The notes beneath the pieces are model-generated. The model was not told where the DNA came from. It saw nothing but the letters and a program-made list of their open reading frames with translations, and ran no database searches. The translations under genes and the position numbers were made by a program. A stretch of 64,000 nucleotides of DNA, taken from positions 248,001 through 312,000 of the forward strand of contig NZ_RKLP01000003.1 of the NCBI RefSeq assembly GCF_004011865.1, in the 5' to 3' direction. This document shows, one piece after another, positions 17,680-27,300 of the stretch; position 1 is the first letter of the stretch; each line of letters starts with the position of its first letter. The DNA is from Prescottella agglutinans (GTDB taxonomy: Bacteria; Actinomycetota; Actinomycetes; Mycobacteriales; Mycobacteriaceae).

Positions 17680-18033
17680 GTGAGTGATGCAGCGCAGAAT
17701 CGTCCTGACCAGGCCCGCAATGCGGGCAACGCCTCCGCCGGCGCCGTGACGACGGGGACCCTCGTCCGCGACGTCGCCCTGTACTCGGTGGCCCGCCTGG
17801 GCCTCGTGGTGCTCCTCGCGGTCGTCATCCTGTTCGGCGGCAAGCTGTTCGGTGTCGACGTGCCGCTGATCGTCGCCGCGCTGTTCGCGGTTCTGATCGC
17901 GCTGCCGCTGTCGCTGGTCCTGTTCGCGAAGCTCCGCAAGAAGGTCAACGTGGATATCGCGGCGGTCGACGAGAAGCGTCGCGCCGACAAGGCGGACCTC
18001 CATGCCAAGCTTCGGGGTGAGGACCGCCGGTGA
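17680..18033 (+). CDS. DUF4229-type two-span membrane protein
   Basis: A 117-residue protein: polar N-terminus (about 25 residues), two transmembrane helices near residues 33-54 and 60-82, then a charged coiled C-terminal tail ([34 protein letters not shown]). The [21 protein letters not shown] start of the membrane part fits DUF4229 as I remember it. GTG 17680 has a -10 element (TACCCT) but no Shine-Dalgarno, so it is probably leaderless. Its stop overlaps the next start (GTGA). Function unknown. Confidence 0.78.
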   Translation: MSDAAQNRPDQARNAGNASAGAVTTGTLVRDVALYSVARLGLVVLLAVVILFGGKLFGVDVPLIVAALFAVLIALPLSLVLFAKLRKKVNVDIAAVDEKRRADKADLHAKLRGEDRR

Positions 18034-19124
18034 CGGCCGTCGTCGACCGGCGGGGTAGCCGGGCCTGGGTCGACAATGCGGTCCGCCTCATCGAGGCCGA
18101 CGCCCAGCGCAGCGCCGACACGCACCTGCTGCGCTACCCGCTGCCGCCCGAGTGGAACGTCCAGCTGTACCTCAAGGACGAGTCCACGCACATCACCGGC
18201 AGCCTCAAGCACCGGTTGGCACGCTCACTGTTCCTGTATTCGATCTGCAACGGCTGGATCACCGAGAACACGACAGTGATCGAGGCGTCGTCGGGCTCGA
18301 CCGCCGTCAGCGAGGCGTACTTCGCGAAGCTGCTGGGGCTCGAGTTCGTCGCCGTGATGCCCGCGAGCACGAGCCCGGCGAAGATCGCGCTGATCGAGGC
18401 TCAGGGCGGCCGCTGTCACTTCGTCACGGATCCGTCGAGCATCTACACGGAATCGCAGCGGCTTGCGGCCGAGACCGGCGGCCACTACATGGACCAGTTC
18501 ACTCACGCCGAGCGCGCCACCGACTGGCGCGGCAACAACAACATCGCCGAGTCGATCTTCACGCAACTGCAGCAGGAGGATCATCCGATCCCGGAGTGGA
18601 TCGTCGTGGGCGCCGGCACCGGTGGCACCGGCGCCACGATCGGCCGGTTCCTCCGCTACCGCAAGCACGACACCGGTCTGTGCGTGGTGGACCCGGAGAA
18701 CTCCGTCTTCTTCGACGCGTGGCAGTGCAGCGACTGCACCGCCGTCTCCACCTCGGACCGCGGGTCCCGGATCGAGGGCATCGGTCGCCCGCGTGTCGAA
18801 CCGTCGTTCATCGGGCAGGTCGTCGACCGCATGGTCAAGGTGCCCGACGCGGGTTCGATCGCCGCGATGCGGCACGCCAGCACCGTGCTCGGACGGAAGG
18901 TGGGCGGCTCGACCGGCACCAACCTGTGGGGTGCGTTCGGTCTGGTCGCCGAGATGCTCGAACAGGGCCGCAGCGGCAGCGTCGTGACGCTGTTGTGCGA
19001 CGGCGGCGAACGGTACGCCGGCACGTACTTCGACGACGACTGGGTGGCGTCCGAGGGGATCGACCTGTCCGGGCCGACGGCCGTGCTCGACGAGTTCGCG
19101 CGCACCGGCCGCTGGACCGGCTAG
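18030..19124 (+). CDS. cds1: PLP-dependent cysteine synthase-family enzyme, Cds1-like cysteine desulfhydrase
   Basis: A 364-residue fold-type II PLP enzyme. The PLP lysine is Lys60 in [13 protein letters not shown], the substrate loop is [13 protein letters not shown] and the phosphate-binding glycine loop is [12 protein letters not shown]. It resembles M. tuberculosis Rv3684 (Cds1), which degrades L-cysteine to H2S, pyruvate and ammonia, more than CysK/CysM, because of the longer N-terminus and the segment [29 protein letters not shown]. The GTG overlaps the previous stop, and its stop overlaps that of the convergent acetyltransferase by CTAG. The desulfhydrase assignment rests on family resemblance. 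Confidence 0.8.
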   Translation: MTAVVDRRGSRAWVDNAVRLIEADAQRSADTHLLRYPLPPEWNVQLYLKDESTHITGSLKHRLARSLFLYSICNGWITENTTVIEASSGSTAVSEAYFAKLLGLEFVAVMPASTSPAKIALIEAQGGRCHFVTDPSSIYTESQRLAAETGGHYMDQFTHAERATDWRGNNNIAESIFTQLQQEDHPIPEWIVVGAGTGGTGATIGRFLRYRKHDTGLCVVDPENSVFFDAWQCSDCTAVSTSDRGSRIEGIGRPRVEPSFIGQVVDRMVKVPDAGSIAAMRHASTVLGRKVGGSTGTNLWGAFGLVAEMLEQGRSGSVVTLLCDGGERYAGTYFDDDWVASEGIDLSGPTAVLDEFARTGRWTG

Positions 19125-19648
19125 CGGGGGCCTCCCGGGCCGATCGGGACGTGCCGGGTCATCGCGACCCGCGGCCAGCGGTCCAGGCCCCGGGCGGCCT
19201 CGTGCTCGCGGACGGCGCGCAGACCGGGGCCGAGGTCGCCGTCGGCGACGATCGTGAAGCCGAGGTGCGCGTAGTACGGCGCGTTCCACGGCACGTCGAC
19301 GAACGTGGTCAGCGTGATCTCGGGCAGGCCGCGGTCGCGGGCCCATTCCTCGACGTGGTCGATCAGTTGCGCGCCCAGTCCGCGACGGGCGTGGACGGGA
19401 TGCACCGACACCTGCTCGATGTGGGCGTTGCCGTCGACGACGTCGACGACACAGAACGCCGCCGCGGGTGCCGACCGCGGCGCCCACACCCACGCGCGCC
19501 CGTCGGCGCGGTACTCCTCGAACCACGCGATCGGGGGAGCGTGATCGTCGGCGACCTCGTCCATCCCCAGGGTCCGGAACGCCGCGCCCGCCGCCACGTC
19601 GACCTCCTGGAGACGAGGCAGGTCGGCGGGCTCGGCGAGGCGGATCAT
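19121..19648 (-). CDS. GNAT-family N-acetyltransferase
   Basis: A 175-residue acetyl-CoA-dependent acetyltransferase. Motif A, which binds the pyrophosphate of acetyl-CoA, is visible as [24 protein letters not shown], and the C-terminal [22 protein letters not shown] is the usual motif B region. The acceptor substrate cannot be inferred. Its stop codon overlaps that of the Cds1-like gene on the other strand, so the two are strictly convergent with no room for a terminator. Confidence 0.87.
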   Translation of the reverse strand: MIRLAEPADLPRLQEVDVAAGAAFRTLGMDEVADDHAPPIAWFEEYRADGRAWVWAPRSAPAAAFCVVDVVDGNAHIEQVSVHPVHARRGLGAQLIDHVEEWARDRGLPEITLTTFVDVPWNAPYYAHLGFTIVADGDLGPGLRAVREHEAARGLDRWPRVAMTRHVPIGPGGPR

Positions 19649-19663
19649 TCGTCGGGTCCGAGC

Positions 19664-19963
19664 TCAGCCGCGGGAGACGACCTGCGACGCGACGGCGGTA
19701 CCGGCGGCGACGACGCCTACGGACGGCCACGCGCCGATCTTCTTGGCCAGCGGGTGCGAGCCGCCGAATGCCGCGACGTAGGTTCCGAGCAGCGCCGCCG
19801 CGCGGCCCGGGCCCGAGCTCTTGGCCCAGCTGTAGGTGCAGACGCCGCCGACCGCCGCGAGCACCGCACCACCGAGCTGACGGTTACCGGTCTGCCGGGC
19901 GACGGCGTACCCGCCGACGAGTCCGGCGGCGGCGAGGGCGGAGGTGGCGGTCTTGTTCAGCAT
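19664..19963 (-). CDS. Small Gly/Ala-rich membrane protein (99 aa), unknown function
   Basis: Four short hydrophobic, glycine- and alanine-rich segments (residues 7-20, 30-45, 55-68 and 78-95) with few charges suggest a small multi-span protein. ATG 19963 has a GGGAGAAG ribosome site with 6-base spacing, so it is a convincing gene. It may be cotranscribed with the acetyltransferase, which starts 15 bases downstream. No family is recognised. Confidence 0.7.
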   Translation of the reverse strand: MLNKTATSALAAAGLVGGYAVARQTGNRQLGGAVLAAVGGVCTYSWAKSSGPGRAAALLGTYVAAFGGSHPLAKKIGAWPSVGVVAAGTAVASQVVSRG

Positions 19964-20144
19964 GGTGGCTTCTCCCGTTCGGATCGTGGGTCTTCGATTC
20001 GAGGCTAACCACGCCGGCGGGGTGCGTGTCGGGCGGCCCGCATGAGAATGCTCACGCCCTCTTTCTCGCTGTCCGGGAAATCGCGTGTGCGAGTGCGGCA
20101 GTGGGCTCGATCATCAGAGCGTCCCCGTACTTCGAGGAGGAGTC

Positions 20145-20996
20145 GTGTCGTCAGAACCCGCGCAGTCCGCGCAGTCGTCCCGTCCAGCGTTTCGCCCTGG
20201 CCCCCTGCTCCCGGGTAAACGGGCCGTCGTCACCGGGGGTGCGCACGGGATCGGCGCGGCGATCGCCCGGTCGTTCGCGGCCCACGGCGCCGCGGTCCTG
20301 GTCGCCGACGTCGACCCCGATGCGGCACGCGCGCTCGAATTCGACGCCGCCGCAGGAGGTTCGATCGAGGTCCTCGCGTACGACGTCCTCGAGCCGGCGG
20401 TGCCGGCGCGGATCGTGGACTTCGCGCCCGACGTCCTGGTGAACAACGTCGGTCACTTCCTGCGTCCGCCGCGGCCGTTCGCCGAGACGGAACCCGAGTT
20501 CTGGGCGCAGGTCGGCGGCATCAACCTCGACCACGTCCTGCGGCTCACGCGGGCCGTGCTGCCCGGCATGGCGGAGCGGGGGCGCGGGGGCTCGATCCTG
20601 AACCTCACGACCGTCGAGGCGCACCGCGCGATCCCCGGGCACAGCGTGTACGCGGCGTACAAGGCCGCCGTCACGCAGTTCAGCCGCAGCCTGGCCGTCG
20701 AGGTCGGCCGGATCGGGGTCCGGGTCAACGCGATTGCGCCGGATCTCATCGAGTCGGTCCAGGTGCCGTACACCGAGTGGTTGTCGGAGGAGGAGTGGGC
20801 CAAGTGGCCCACGTGGGCGCCGCTGGGCGGGCCGGGGCAGCCGGACGACGTCGCCGGTGCCGCGTTGTTCCTGGCGTCCGACCTCGGGCGGTACACGACC
20901 GGTTCGACGGTCCACGTCGACGGCGGCACGTTCGCGGCCGGGGGTTGGTTCCCGAAGCCGGAGGGCGGGTGGACCAACCGTCCGCGCAATCCGTGA
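20145..20996 (+). CDS. Short-chain dehydrogenase/reductase (SDR)
   Basis: A 283-residue NAD(P)-dependent oxidoreductase of the classical SDR type. The cofactor loop is TGGAHGIG, the acidic residue at the end of strand 2 (VADVDPD) favours NAD(H), and NNVGH, the Ser-containing ILNLTTVEAH region and YAAYK supply the core. The catalytic Ser position appears replaced by Thr (NLTTVEA), while Tyr and Lys of YxxxK are intact. GTG 20145 has GAGGAGGAG 3-5 bases upstream. The substrate is unknown. A double palindrome follows the stop. Confidence 0.88.
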   Translation: MSSEPAQSAQSSRPAFRPGPLLPGKRAVVTGGAHGIGAAIARSFAAHGAAVLVADVDPDAARALEFDAAAGGSIEVLAYDVLEPAVPARIVDFAPDVLVNNVGHFLRPPRPFAETEPEFWAQVGGINLDHVLRLTRAVLPGMAERGRGGSILNLTTVEAHRAIPGHSVYAAYKAAVTQFSRSLAVEVGRIGVRVNAIAPDLIESVQVPYTEWLSEEEWAKWPTWAPLGGPGQPDDVAGAALFLASDLGRYTTGSTVHVDGGTFAAGGWFPKPEGGWTNRPRNP

Positions 20997-21016
20997 CCTT
21001 TGCGGCTCGCGGGCCT

Positions 21017-21062
21017 GACCACGGTAGGCAACCTACGGTTCCGTAGGTTGTGTACCGTGGTC
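21017..21062. repeat. Nested double palindrome, probable operator (or hairpin) before the acyltransferase gene
   Basis: Inner arms CAACCTACGG (21029-21038) and CCGTAGGTTG (21041-21050) are perfect with a 2-base centre. Outer arms GACCACGGTA (21017-21026) and TACCGTGGTC (21053-21062) are also perfect. Two mismatched bases separate them on each side. It lies 20 bases after the SDR stop and 31 bases before the acyltransferase start. The length and symmetry fit a TetR-type operator, possibly for two dimers; a transcript hairpin is the alternative. Confidence 0.65.
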
Positions 21063-21093
21063 GGCGGGTGGGGTGATCCGAAGGAGATGCGAC

Positions 21094-21831
21094 ATGACCC
21101 GGCCCGAAGTCACGCTCGACAACTACGAGGACGTCTACAGCTTCTACCTGGATCATCAGCAGAACCGGTTGCTCGCCAAGGCCGCCTACGCCGCGTTGAG
21201 CGCGCGCTTCCGTCCGCGGGTCCGGTATGCCGTCGGAGCGCGCGAACGCATCCAGGGACTGCTCGCGTCCGGTACGCCGCTCATCGTCGTCGCGAATCAC
21301 CTCTCCGACCGGGACCAGTACACGCTCGCCGCGACCGCGTGGCAGACCCCGCTGCGTCGCGCGATCGGACGGACGAGGGTCCTGGCGAAGGACGAACTGT
21401 TCGCCGAACCGGGACTGCGCCGCAAGGTCGACTTGATGGGCTCGATCCCGGTGTTCCGCAGCAAGAACCACGGGATGCGGGCCGTCGCCGAGGCGGGCCG
21501 GCGCATGATGGACGTCTCGGCGGAACGCCTGCGCCGCGGTGACGTCCTCGCGATCTTCCCGGAGGGCACCTGCAACGAGGGCGATCCGGCGCGCCTGCAG
21601 CAGATCAACAGCGGGGTCGGGCACATCGCGGTCAAGGCGCGCAAACTCGGGGCGGCGCCGGCGCTGCTGAGCATCGGCATCAGCTACGGGCCGAGCGCGG
21701 ACGCCGGTCGATCGGCGGAGGTCTACGTCGGTGAGCCCGTCACGGACCTGCCGGCCAAGCCGATGGACGTCACGCGGGTGGTTGCGGATCGACTCCAGGC
21801 CGCGGTGGACGAGGCGGTTGCCGGACGGTGA
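21094..21831 (+). CDS. Glycerophospholipid acyltransferase (PlsC/LPLAT superfamily)
   Basis: A 245-residue membrane-associated acyltransferase that should transfer an acyl chain from acyl-CoA or acyl-ACP to a lipid acceptor. The catalytic motif is NHLSDRDQ (NHxxxxD type, residues 69-76) and motif III is IFPEGTCNEGD. VDLMGSIPVFRSKN matches motif II. ATG 21094 follows AAGGAG with 7-base spacing. The preceding palindrome suggests it is transcriptionally controlled, perhaps by a lipid-responsive repressor; no regulator is adjacent. The acceptor is unknown. Confidence 0.87.
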   Translation: MTRPEVTLDNYEDVYSFYLDHQQNRLLAKAAYAALSARFRPRVRYAVGARERIQGLLASGTPLIVVANHLSDRDQYTLAATAWQTPLRRAIGRTRVLAKDELFAEPGLRRKVDLMGSIPVFRSKNHGMRAVAEAGRRMMDVSAERLRRGDVLAIFPEGTCNEGDPARLQQINSGVGHIAVKARKLGAAPALLSIGISYGPSADAGRSAEVYVGEPVTDLPAKPMDVTRVVADRLQAAVDEAVAGR

Positions 21832-21835
21832 CCGC

Positions 21836-22165
21836 TCACCGGGTCGCGGCGCGGTAGGTCTCGAAACAGCCCTCCACGAAACGCTTCTGGTCGAGCTCTC
21901 CCACCTGGATGATGCCGCCGCGATACCAGATCTGGGTGGCCGCGGAGATCTGCGCACCCGTGCTGCACCACTGCCGGATCTGCAGATCGCTCGGGTCGCG
22001 CGCGGTGAACTGCTTGTACATCACGGCCTGGCTCTCGCCGTACTCGCGGCCTGCAGACGCCGACGCGTCCGCCAGGTGGGTCAGCTGTGAGGCCAGGACA
22101 CCGGTGGCGACGAGCAACACGGCGGCAGCGAGTGCCGTCCACCAATTGACACGGCAGGCGGTCAT
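21836..22165 (-). CDS. Exported or membrane-anchored small protein, unknown function
   Basis: A 109-residue protein with a short basic start (MTACRVNWW), a hydrophobic helix at residues 9-26, and an outside domain containing two cysteines (QWCSTG and EGCFETYR) that could form a disulfide. An uncleaved anchor is likely. TAGGCT (22178-22173) ends 7 bases before the ATG at 22165 with no Shine-Dalgarno, so it is probably leaderless. It is convergent with the acyltransferase, with a 4-base gap. No family recognised. Confidence 0.68.
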   Translation of the reverse strand: MTACRVNWWTALAAAVLLVATGVLASQLTHLADASASAGREYGESQAVMYKQFTARDPSDLQIRQWCSTGAQISAATQIWYRGGIIQVGELDQKRFVEGCFETYRAATR

Positions 22166-22269
22166 GTCGAAAAGCCTAGTGGAGGGATGCGCGGATTGTC
22201 CTCGTTCTCCGCGTATTTCGCCCCGGGGTTTCCGGCTGTCGGTGCCGGTTTTCGTGGCAGGCTGGAACC

Positions 22270-22623
22270 ATGGACACGAACCTGGCGGCGTTCTTCTCGG
22301 CCCTCGATCAGTTGGTCCGCAAGACGCCACTGCGGATCGACCGTCCGCGTGGGAGCGCGCATCCCAGGTTCCCGGAGGTGGTCTACCCCGTCGACTACGG
22401 GTACCTCGAGGACACCGCCGGTGGTGACGGCGAGGGCGTCGACGTGTTCCGCGGGTCGGCCGACGGCGCGGGCGTCGTCGGGGTCGCCCTCACCGCGGAC
22501 CTGACGAAGCGGGACGTCGAGGTGAAGGTTCTGCTCGCCTGTTCGGAGGACGAGATCGATCTCATCGGGCACTTCCTGCACGAGCGCCTCCGGTTGAACG
22601 CCGCCCTCGTCCGCCGACCGTGA
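22270..22623 (+). CDS. Short inorganic-pyrophosphatase-like protein
   Basis: A 117-residue protein with class I pyrophosphatase sequence: RPRGSAHPRFPEVVYPVDYGYLEDTAGGDGEGVDVF corresponds to the family's PRGSxxKYE...YPxNYGFIPxTxxxDGDPLDVL. It is only about two thirds of the usual ~165 residues. The DGDPLD motif has become DGEGVDVF, and the C-terminal catalytic Asp/Lys region is not recognisable. Pyrophosphate hydrolysis is therefore doubtful, and a divergent nucleotide or phosphate-binding role is possible. CAGGCT about 7 bases before ATG 22270 may be a leaderless -10. Confidence 0.65.
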   Translation: MDTNLAAFFSALDQLVRKTPLRIDRPRGSAHPRFPEVVYPVDYGYLEDTAGGDGEGVDVFRGSADGAGVVGVALTADLTKRDVEVKVLLACSEDEIDLIGHFLHERLRLNAALVRRP

Positions 22624-22677
22624 CGGGCGGGACGGTGCCGACGCCCGAGCCGAGAGGCTTCGTGCCAGCATGAGTGC

Positions 22678-23058
22678 ATGACATTCGTGATACGCCTGGT
22701 GATCAACGCGATCGCCATCTGGCTCGCCTCGCAGTGGGTGAGCGGCATCGAGATCGCCGACTCGGGGGAGGGGACCGGCAACGATGTGCTGATCATCCTC
22801 GGCATCGCCCTGGTCTTCACCGTCGTCAACGCGTTCGTGAAGCCGATCGTGCAACTGTTCTCGCTGCCCCTGCTGATCCTCACGCTCGGCCTGTTCACGC
22901 TCGTCATCAACGCCTTGATGCTGTTGCTGACGTCGTGGATCAGTTCGCAGACCGACTGGGGTCTGAGCGTCGACGGCTTCTGGACCGCGGTGTGGGGCGC
23001 GCTCATCATCTCGGTGGTGAACTTCGTGCTCAGCGCTCTCGTCCCGGACAAGAAGTGA
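22678..23058 (+). CDS. Phage-holin-superfamily IV membrane protein (YvlD-like)
   Basis: A 126-residue protein with four transmembrane helices: residues 5-20, 36-58, 60-85 and 103-122. FTVVNAFVKPIVQLFSLPLLILTLGLFTLVINALMLLL is the signature of the mycobacterial-type phage holin IV family. Despite the name, most members are chromosomal, with proposed envelope roles, and there is no phage context here. The next gene begins 2 bases after the stop, so the two are coupled. Confidence 0.88.
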   Translation: MTFVIRLVINAIAIWLASQWVSGIEIADSGEGTGNDVLIILGIALVFTVVNAFVKPIVQLFSLPLLILTLGLFTLVINALMLLLTSWISSQTDWGLSVDGFWTAVWGALIISVVNFVLSALVPDKK

Positions 23059-23059
23059 C

Positions 23060-23410
23060 ATGACGATCAGGCGGGTCGTGCCCGACATCCACGTGCGTTC
23101 GATGGACGAGAGCCGGGATTTCTACGGTGCGCTCGGGCTCGTCGAGGTGATGGACCAGGGGTGGGTGACGACGATGGCATCGCCGTCGAATCCCACTGCC
23201 CAGGTGACGATCATGGGCGAGGACGCGACGGCGTCGCAGAACCCCGACATGAGCATCGAGGTGGACGACGTGGATGCCGTGTACGAGACGATGGTCGCGC
23301 GTGGCGCGACCATCGTCCACCCGTTGCGGGACGAGGAGTGGGGCGTGCGGCGGTTCTTCGTCCTCGACCCGGACGGGCGTGTCGTGAACGTCCTCGGGCA
23401 CCGCGCCTGA
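23060..23410 (+). CDS. VOC-family (glyoxalase/bleomycin-resistance fold) protein
   Basis: A 116-residue single-module VOC protein: DIHVRSMDESRDFYGALGLVEV at the start and the characteristic FFVLDPDGRVVNVLGH at the end. The usual metal ligands are partly present (DIHVRSMD, IEVDDVDAVYETM, VVNVLGH), so a metal site is uncertain. Functions in the family range from isomerases to binding proteins; none can be chosen here. It directly follows the holin-like gene (ATG at 23060) and converges on menA. Confidence 0.83.
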   Translation: MTIRRVVPDIHVRSMDESRDFYGALGLVEVMDQGWVTTMASPSNPTAQVTIMGEDATASQNPDMSIEVDDVDAVYETMVARGATIVHPLRDEEWGVRRFFVLDPDGRVVNVLGHRA

Positions 23411-23438
23411 GCGGCAGCCGGTTTCGCGGCGGTCGGCC

Positions 23439-24308
23439 TCAGCCCAGGCCGAGCGCCAGTCCGGTGGCCGCGGCCCACACCAACATGGACTGACCGGTGA
23501 TCGCGAGCGCCGGAATCAGTGCCGGGCCGTGGTCACCGCCGCGCACCGGGGCATTCGCCTTGACCGCCAGCGGCAGTGCGAGCAGGCCGACCAGCGCCCA
23601 CGGTGTGCGCACCACCAGTGCGAGCGTGACCACGAAGGGGACGGCCAGCAGCACCAGGTGCAGCGTGCGGGTGCGTGCGTCACCGAGTTTGACTGCGAGC
23701 GTGATCTTTCCGGACTCGGTGTCGGTGGGGATGTCGCGCAGGTTGTTGGCCACCAGCACCGCGCTCGAGTACGAGCCGACCGCGATCGCCGTGAGCAGGC
23801 CCGCCCAGTCGACCCGGCCCGCCTGCACGAACTCGGTGCCGAGCACCGCGACGAGGCCGAAGAACACGAACACCGCGATCTCGCCGAAACCGCTGTAGCC
23901 GTACGGCTTCTTTCCTCCGGTGTAGTACCAGGCGCCCAGGATGCAGACGGCGCCCACCAGGATCAGCCACCACGCCGACACGAGCGCCAGTGCGACGCCC
24001 GCGACCGCGGCCACGGCGAAGCAACTCATCGCGGCGGCCTTGACCGACGCCGGCGAGGCCAGACCCGATCCCACGAGGCGCAGCGGACCGACCCGCTCGT
24101 CGTCGGTGCCGCGGATGCCGTCCGAGTAGTCGTTGGCGAAGTTCACCCCGACGATCAGGGCGAGTGAGACGACCAGCGCGAGCAGCGCCTTCCACCACAC
24201 CGCACCGTCGAGGGACGCCGCCGCACCGGTACCGGCGAGCACCGGCGCGATCGCGTTCGGGAGGGTGCGCGGGCGGGCGCCCTCGATCCACTGGGAGACA
24301 GAAGCCAT
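23439..24308 (-). CDS. menA: 1,4-dihydroxy-2-naphthoate polyprenyltransferase
   Basis: A 289-residue UbiA-superfamily membrane enzyme that joins the polyprenyl side chain to dihydroxynaphthoate, the first membrane step of menaquinone synthesis. The first Asp-rich motif is [19 protein letters not shown] and the second is [22 protein letters not shown]. About nine helices fit the length. ATG 24308 has AAAGGA upstream. It diverges from the SARP-type regulator across 69 bases. The other men genes are elsewhere in the window. Confidence 0.94.
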   Translation of the reverse strand: MASVSQWIEGARPRTLPNAIAPVLAGTGAAASLDGAVWWKALLALVVSLALIVGVNFANDYSDGIRGTDDERVGPLRLVGSGLASPASVKAAAMSCFAVAAVAGVALALVSAWWLILVGAVCILGAWYYTGGKKPYGYSGFGEIAVFVFFGLVAVLGTEFVQAGRVDWAGLLTAIAVGSYSSAVLVANNLRDIPTDTESGKITLAVKLGDARTRTLHLVLLAVPFVVTLALVVRTPWALVGLLALPLAVKANAPVRGGDHGPALIPALAITGQSMLVWAAATGLALGLG

Positions 24309-24377
24309 GTGGCGATCCTTTCACCCTCGCCGAATCGGGTGGCCGCACGGTCGGGTGCTCCCATAGGCTGGGCGCCG

Positions 24378-27300
24378 GTGCGACCAGTGACGAGCGACTC
24401 CGAGACCCCGGCACCCACAGGACCACCCGTGGAAGTGGCCCTGCTGGGTGATGTCGCCACACGCCGGGACGGTGTCCTCGTGCCGCTGGCCGGCCCTCGT
24501 GCCCGCAGCCTGCTCGTCGCGCTCGCCCGCCGCCCCGGACACAGTCGGAGCGCGGCCGCGCTCGTCGAGGACGTCTGGGGCGAGGATCCCCCCAGGTCGC
24601 CCGCGAACGCACTGCACACCCAGATCTCCCGGCTGCGCTCGGCGCTGCCCGACGCCGCCATCGAGGCCGGCCCGGCCGGCTACCGACTGGCACTGGCGCC
24701 GGAGCAGGTCGACCTGGCCCGTGCACGGATGCTGGCGCGGCATGCGGGGCAGCGCCACGCCGACGGCGACCAGCGGGGCGCGTTGGACGCCGTGCGGGAG
24801 GCGCGTGGGCTGTGGCGCGGCGACCCCGGCGCGGACCTGCCCGGCGGGCACCTCGCCGACGATCTGGCGACGGAGGCCGCCGCGCACCGGGCCGCGCTCG
24901 ACGCCGTCGAACTCGCGGCGCTCGTCGCAGCCGGGCAGTACCGCGACGCGTTGCCGATCGCGCGGGCCGCGGCGGGGGTGTCCCCGCTCGACGAAGGCGC
25001 GCACGCCCTGCTCATGGAGTGCCTGCACGGTGCGGGACGGCCGAACGAGGCGCTCGAGGTGTTCGCGGGGCTGCGCGGCAGGCTCGCCGACCGTCTCGGC
25101 GTCGACCCCTCCGCTCGGCTGATCGACCTCAACGCCACGATCCTGCGCGGCGAGCACCAGCCTCCCGTGACGGCGGACGCGGAGGCGCCGGGCGGCGAAC
25201 CCGGGCAGGCCGGCCGACTGCTGCCCAACACCATCGGTCTGCGGGCCGCACCCAATCCGCTGCTCGGGCGCAAGACCGATCTGGCGGCGCTCGAACTGCT
25301 GCTGGGGTCGTCGCGCGTCGTCACGGTCCTCGGTCCCGGCGGTACCGGGAAGACCCGGGTGGCCCACGCGCTCGGCGACGAGGTGTCGGCGCGGATGCCG
25401 GTCGCCCTCGTCGAACTCGCCCCGCTGCGCAGCGGCGAGGACGTGATCGCGGCCATCAGCGGCACCCTGGGCCTGAGTGAGGCCGACCTCGCCCCGGGCG
25501 GACTGACACGGACCCGGATCCACGACGCGCGGCAGCGCCTGCGGGACGCGCTGGCGGCCCGGCCGTCACTGCTGATTCTCGACAACTGCGAGCACCTGAT
25601 CGACGACGTCGCCGACGTCGTGTCGGATCTCATCTCCGCGAGCCCGCACCTGACCGTCCTCGCCACCAGTCGCGCGCCGATGGCGATCACGGCGGAAGCG
25701 GTGTATCCGTTGCCGCCGTTGGCGATCGACGACGACGGATCGCCCGCGATCGAACTGTTCCGGGCCCGCGCCCTCGCCGTGCGACCCTCGGTGCGCCTCG
25801 ACCGTGGTGAGGTCGCCCGGTTGTGCCGGACGCTGGACGGTCTGCCGCTGGCGATCGAACTCGCCGCGGCCCGGGTCCGCACGCTCAGCGTCGAGGAGAT
25901 CAACGCCCGCCTGGTCGACAGGTTCGCGCTGCTGCGCTCGGGGGACCGCACGTCGCCGGAACGGCACCGCACGCTCCGCGCCGTGATCGACTGGAGTTGG
26001 AACCTTCTCGCGGATCCGGAGCGTGCAGCGCTGCGCAGGCTGTGCCGATTCCCGGGCGGATTCACCGCGGACGCCGCGTCGACCGTTGCGCAGTGGGGCG
26101 AGGTCGTCGACGTCGCCGACGCGCTCGAGGGTCTGGTGAACCAGTCGATGCTGGCCGTCGTCGAACCCGAGGAGGGCGCCGACACGGTGGGCCTGCGCTA
26201 CCACATGCTCGAGACCGTGCGGGAGTTCGGCGAGGAGCAGTCGGACGGCGACGAGGCCGCGGCGGTGCGCGCCCGGACCGTCACGTGGGCGGAGCGGTTC
26301 TCGCGGGAGGCGTTCCACGACTTCATGTCCGGCCGGCAGATCGCGGCGGCGCACCGCGTCGAGGCCGAGCACGACAACCTGCTCGTGGTGCTGCGTTACG
26401 CGATGTCGGAGAAGCTCGTCCGTACCGTCTTCACGGTGTTCCCGGTGCTGGGCGGCATGTGGGCGTCGCGCGGTTCGCACTCCGAGGTCTTCAACTGGGC
26501 GCCGCGGCTACTCGAACTCGACGACTCGGGTCTCGACCCCGAGGCCGTACCCGGTGATCTCCTGGCGTCGGCGTACGTGCTGGCGGCCGCCCACATGGCG
26601 ATGGGCGGCAACGTGCGCGCGTTGGCGGTGGCCAGGACGCGCATGCGCCGGGTGCTGGCTACCCACTCCGACCTCAGCGGGTCGTCGCGGGTGAACATCG
26701 CGCTGATGCTCGTGCCCGGATCGGGGCGGGGCTTGGCGCGGACGCTTGCGACGGCGGTGCGTTCGGCCGATCCCGGGGCGCGCAGTTCCGCGCTGATGGC
26801 GCGCTCCAACCTCCGGGAGAACAACGGCGATCTTTTCGGCTCGGAGTCCGACGCGAGGCGGGCGCTCGCGCTCGCCGAGGAATCCAACGACAGTTGGGGC
26901 CTGGCGATGGTGTGTCAGCATCTCGGCAGCCTGTACTCCCAGTCCGCCCGCTACGACGAGGCCGTCGACTTCTACCGCCGCTCCGCCGAAGGGCTGTGGG
27001 AGCTGCACCTGTACGACGAGAGCCTGCAGGTGCGCGGGTTCATGGTGGTTGCCCTGGTCGGGGCGGGTCGGATCGCCGATGCCCGCGCCGAACTGGCGGC
27101 GCTCGTGCCGATGCACGCGAGCGCCCCGAGCGCCTCGGTGAACGTGAACGAGAACCCGCACAATCAGGCATCGCTGTCGGCGAGTACCGCGGAGGCGGAT
27201 CTGGCCGTCGGCGCGGTGGATCGCGGGCTGGCCGAGTACCGGCGGGCGGTCGGCGACGGCAGCGTGCTGGCGGGCGATCTGCCCGCCGACCCGTTCGAGA

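Noticed and set aside
22678-23058. Phage holin as sign of a prophage
   Set aside because: The family is mostly chromosomal despite its name, and no other phage gene is near.
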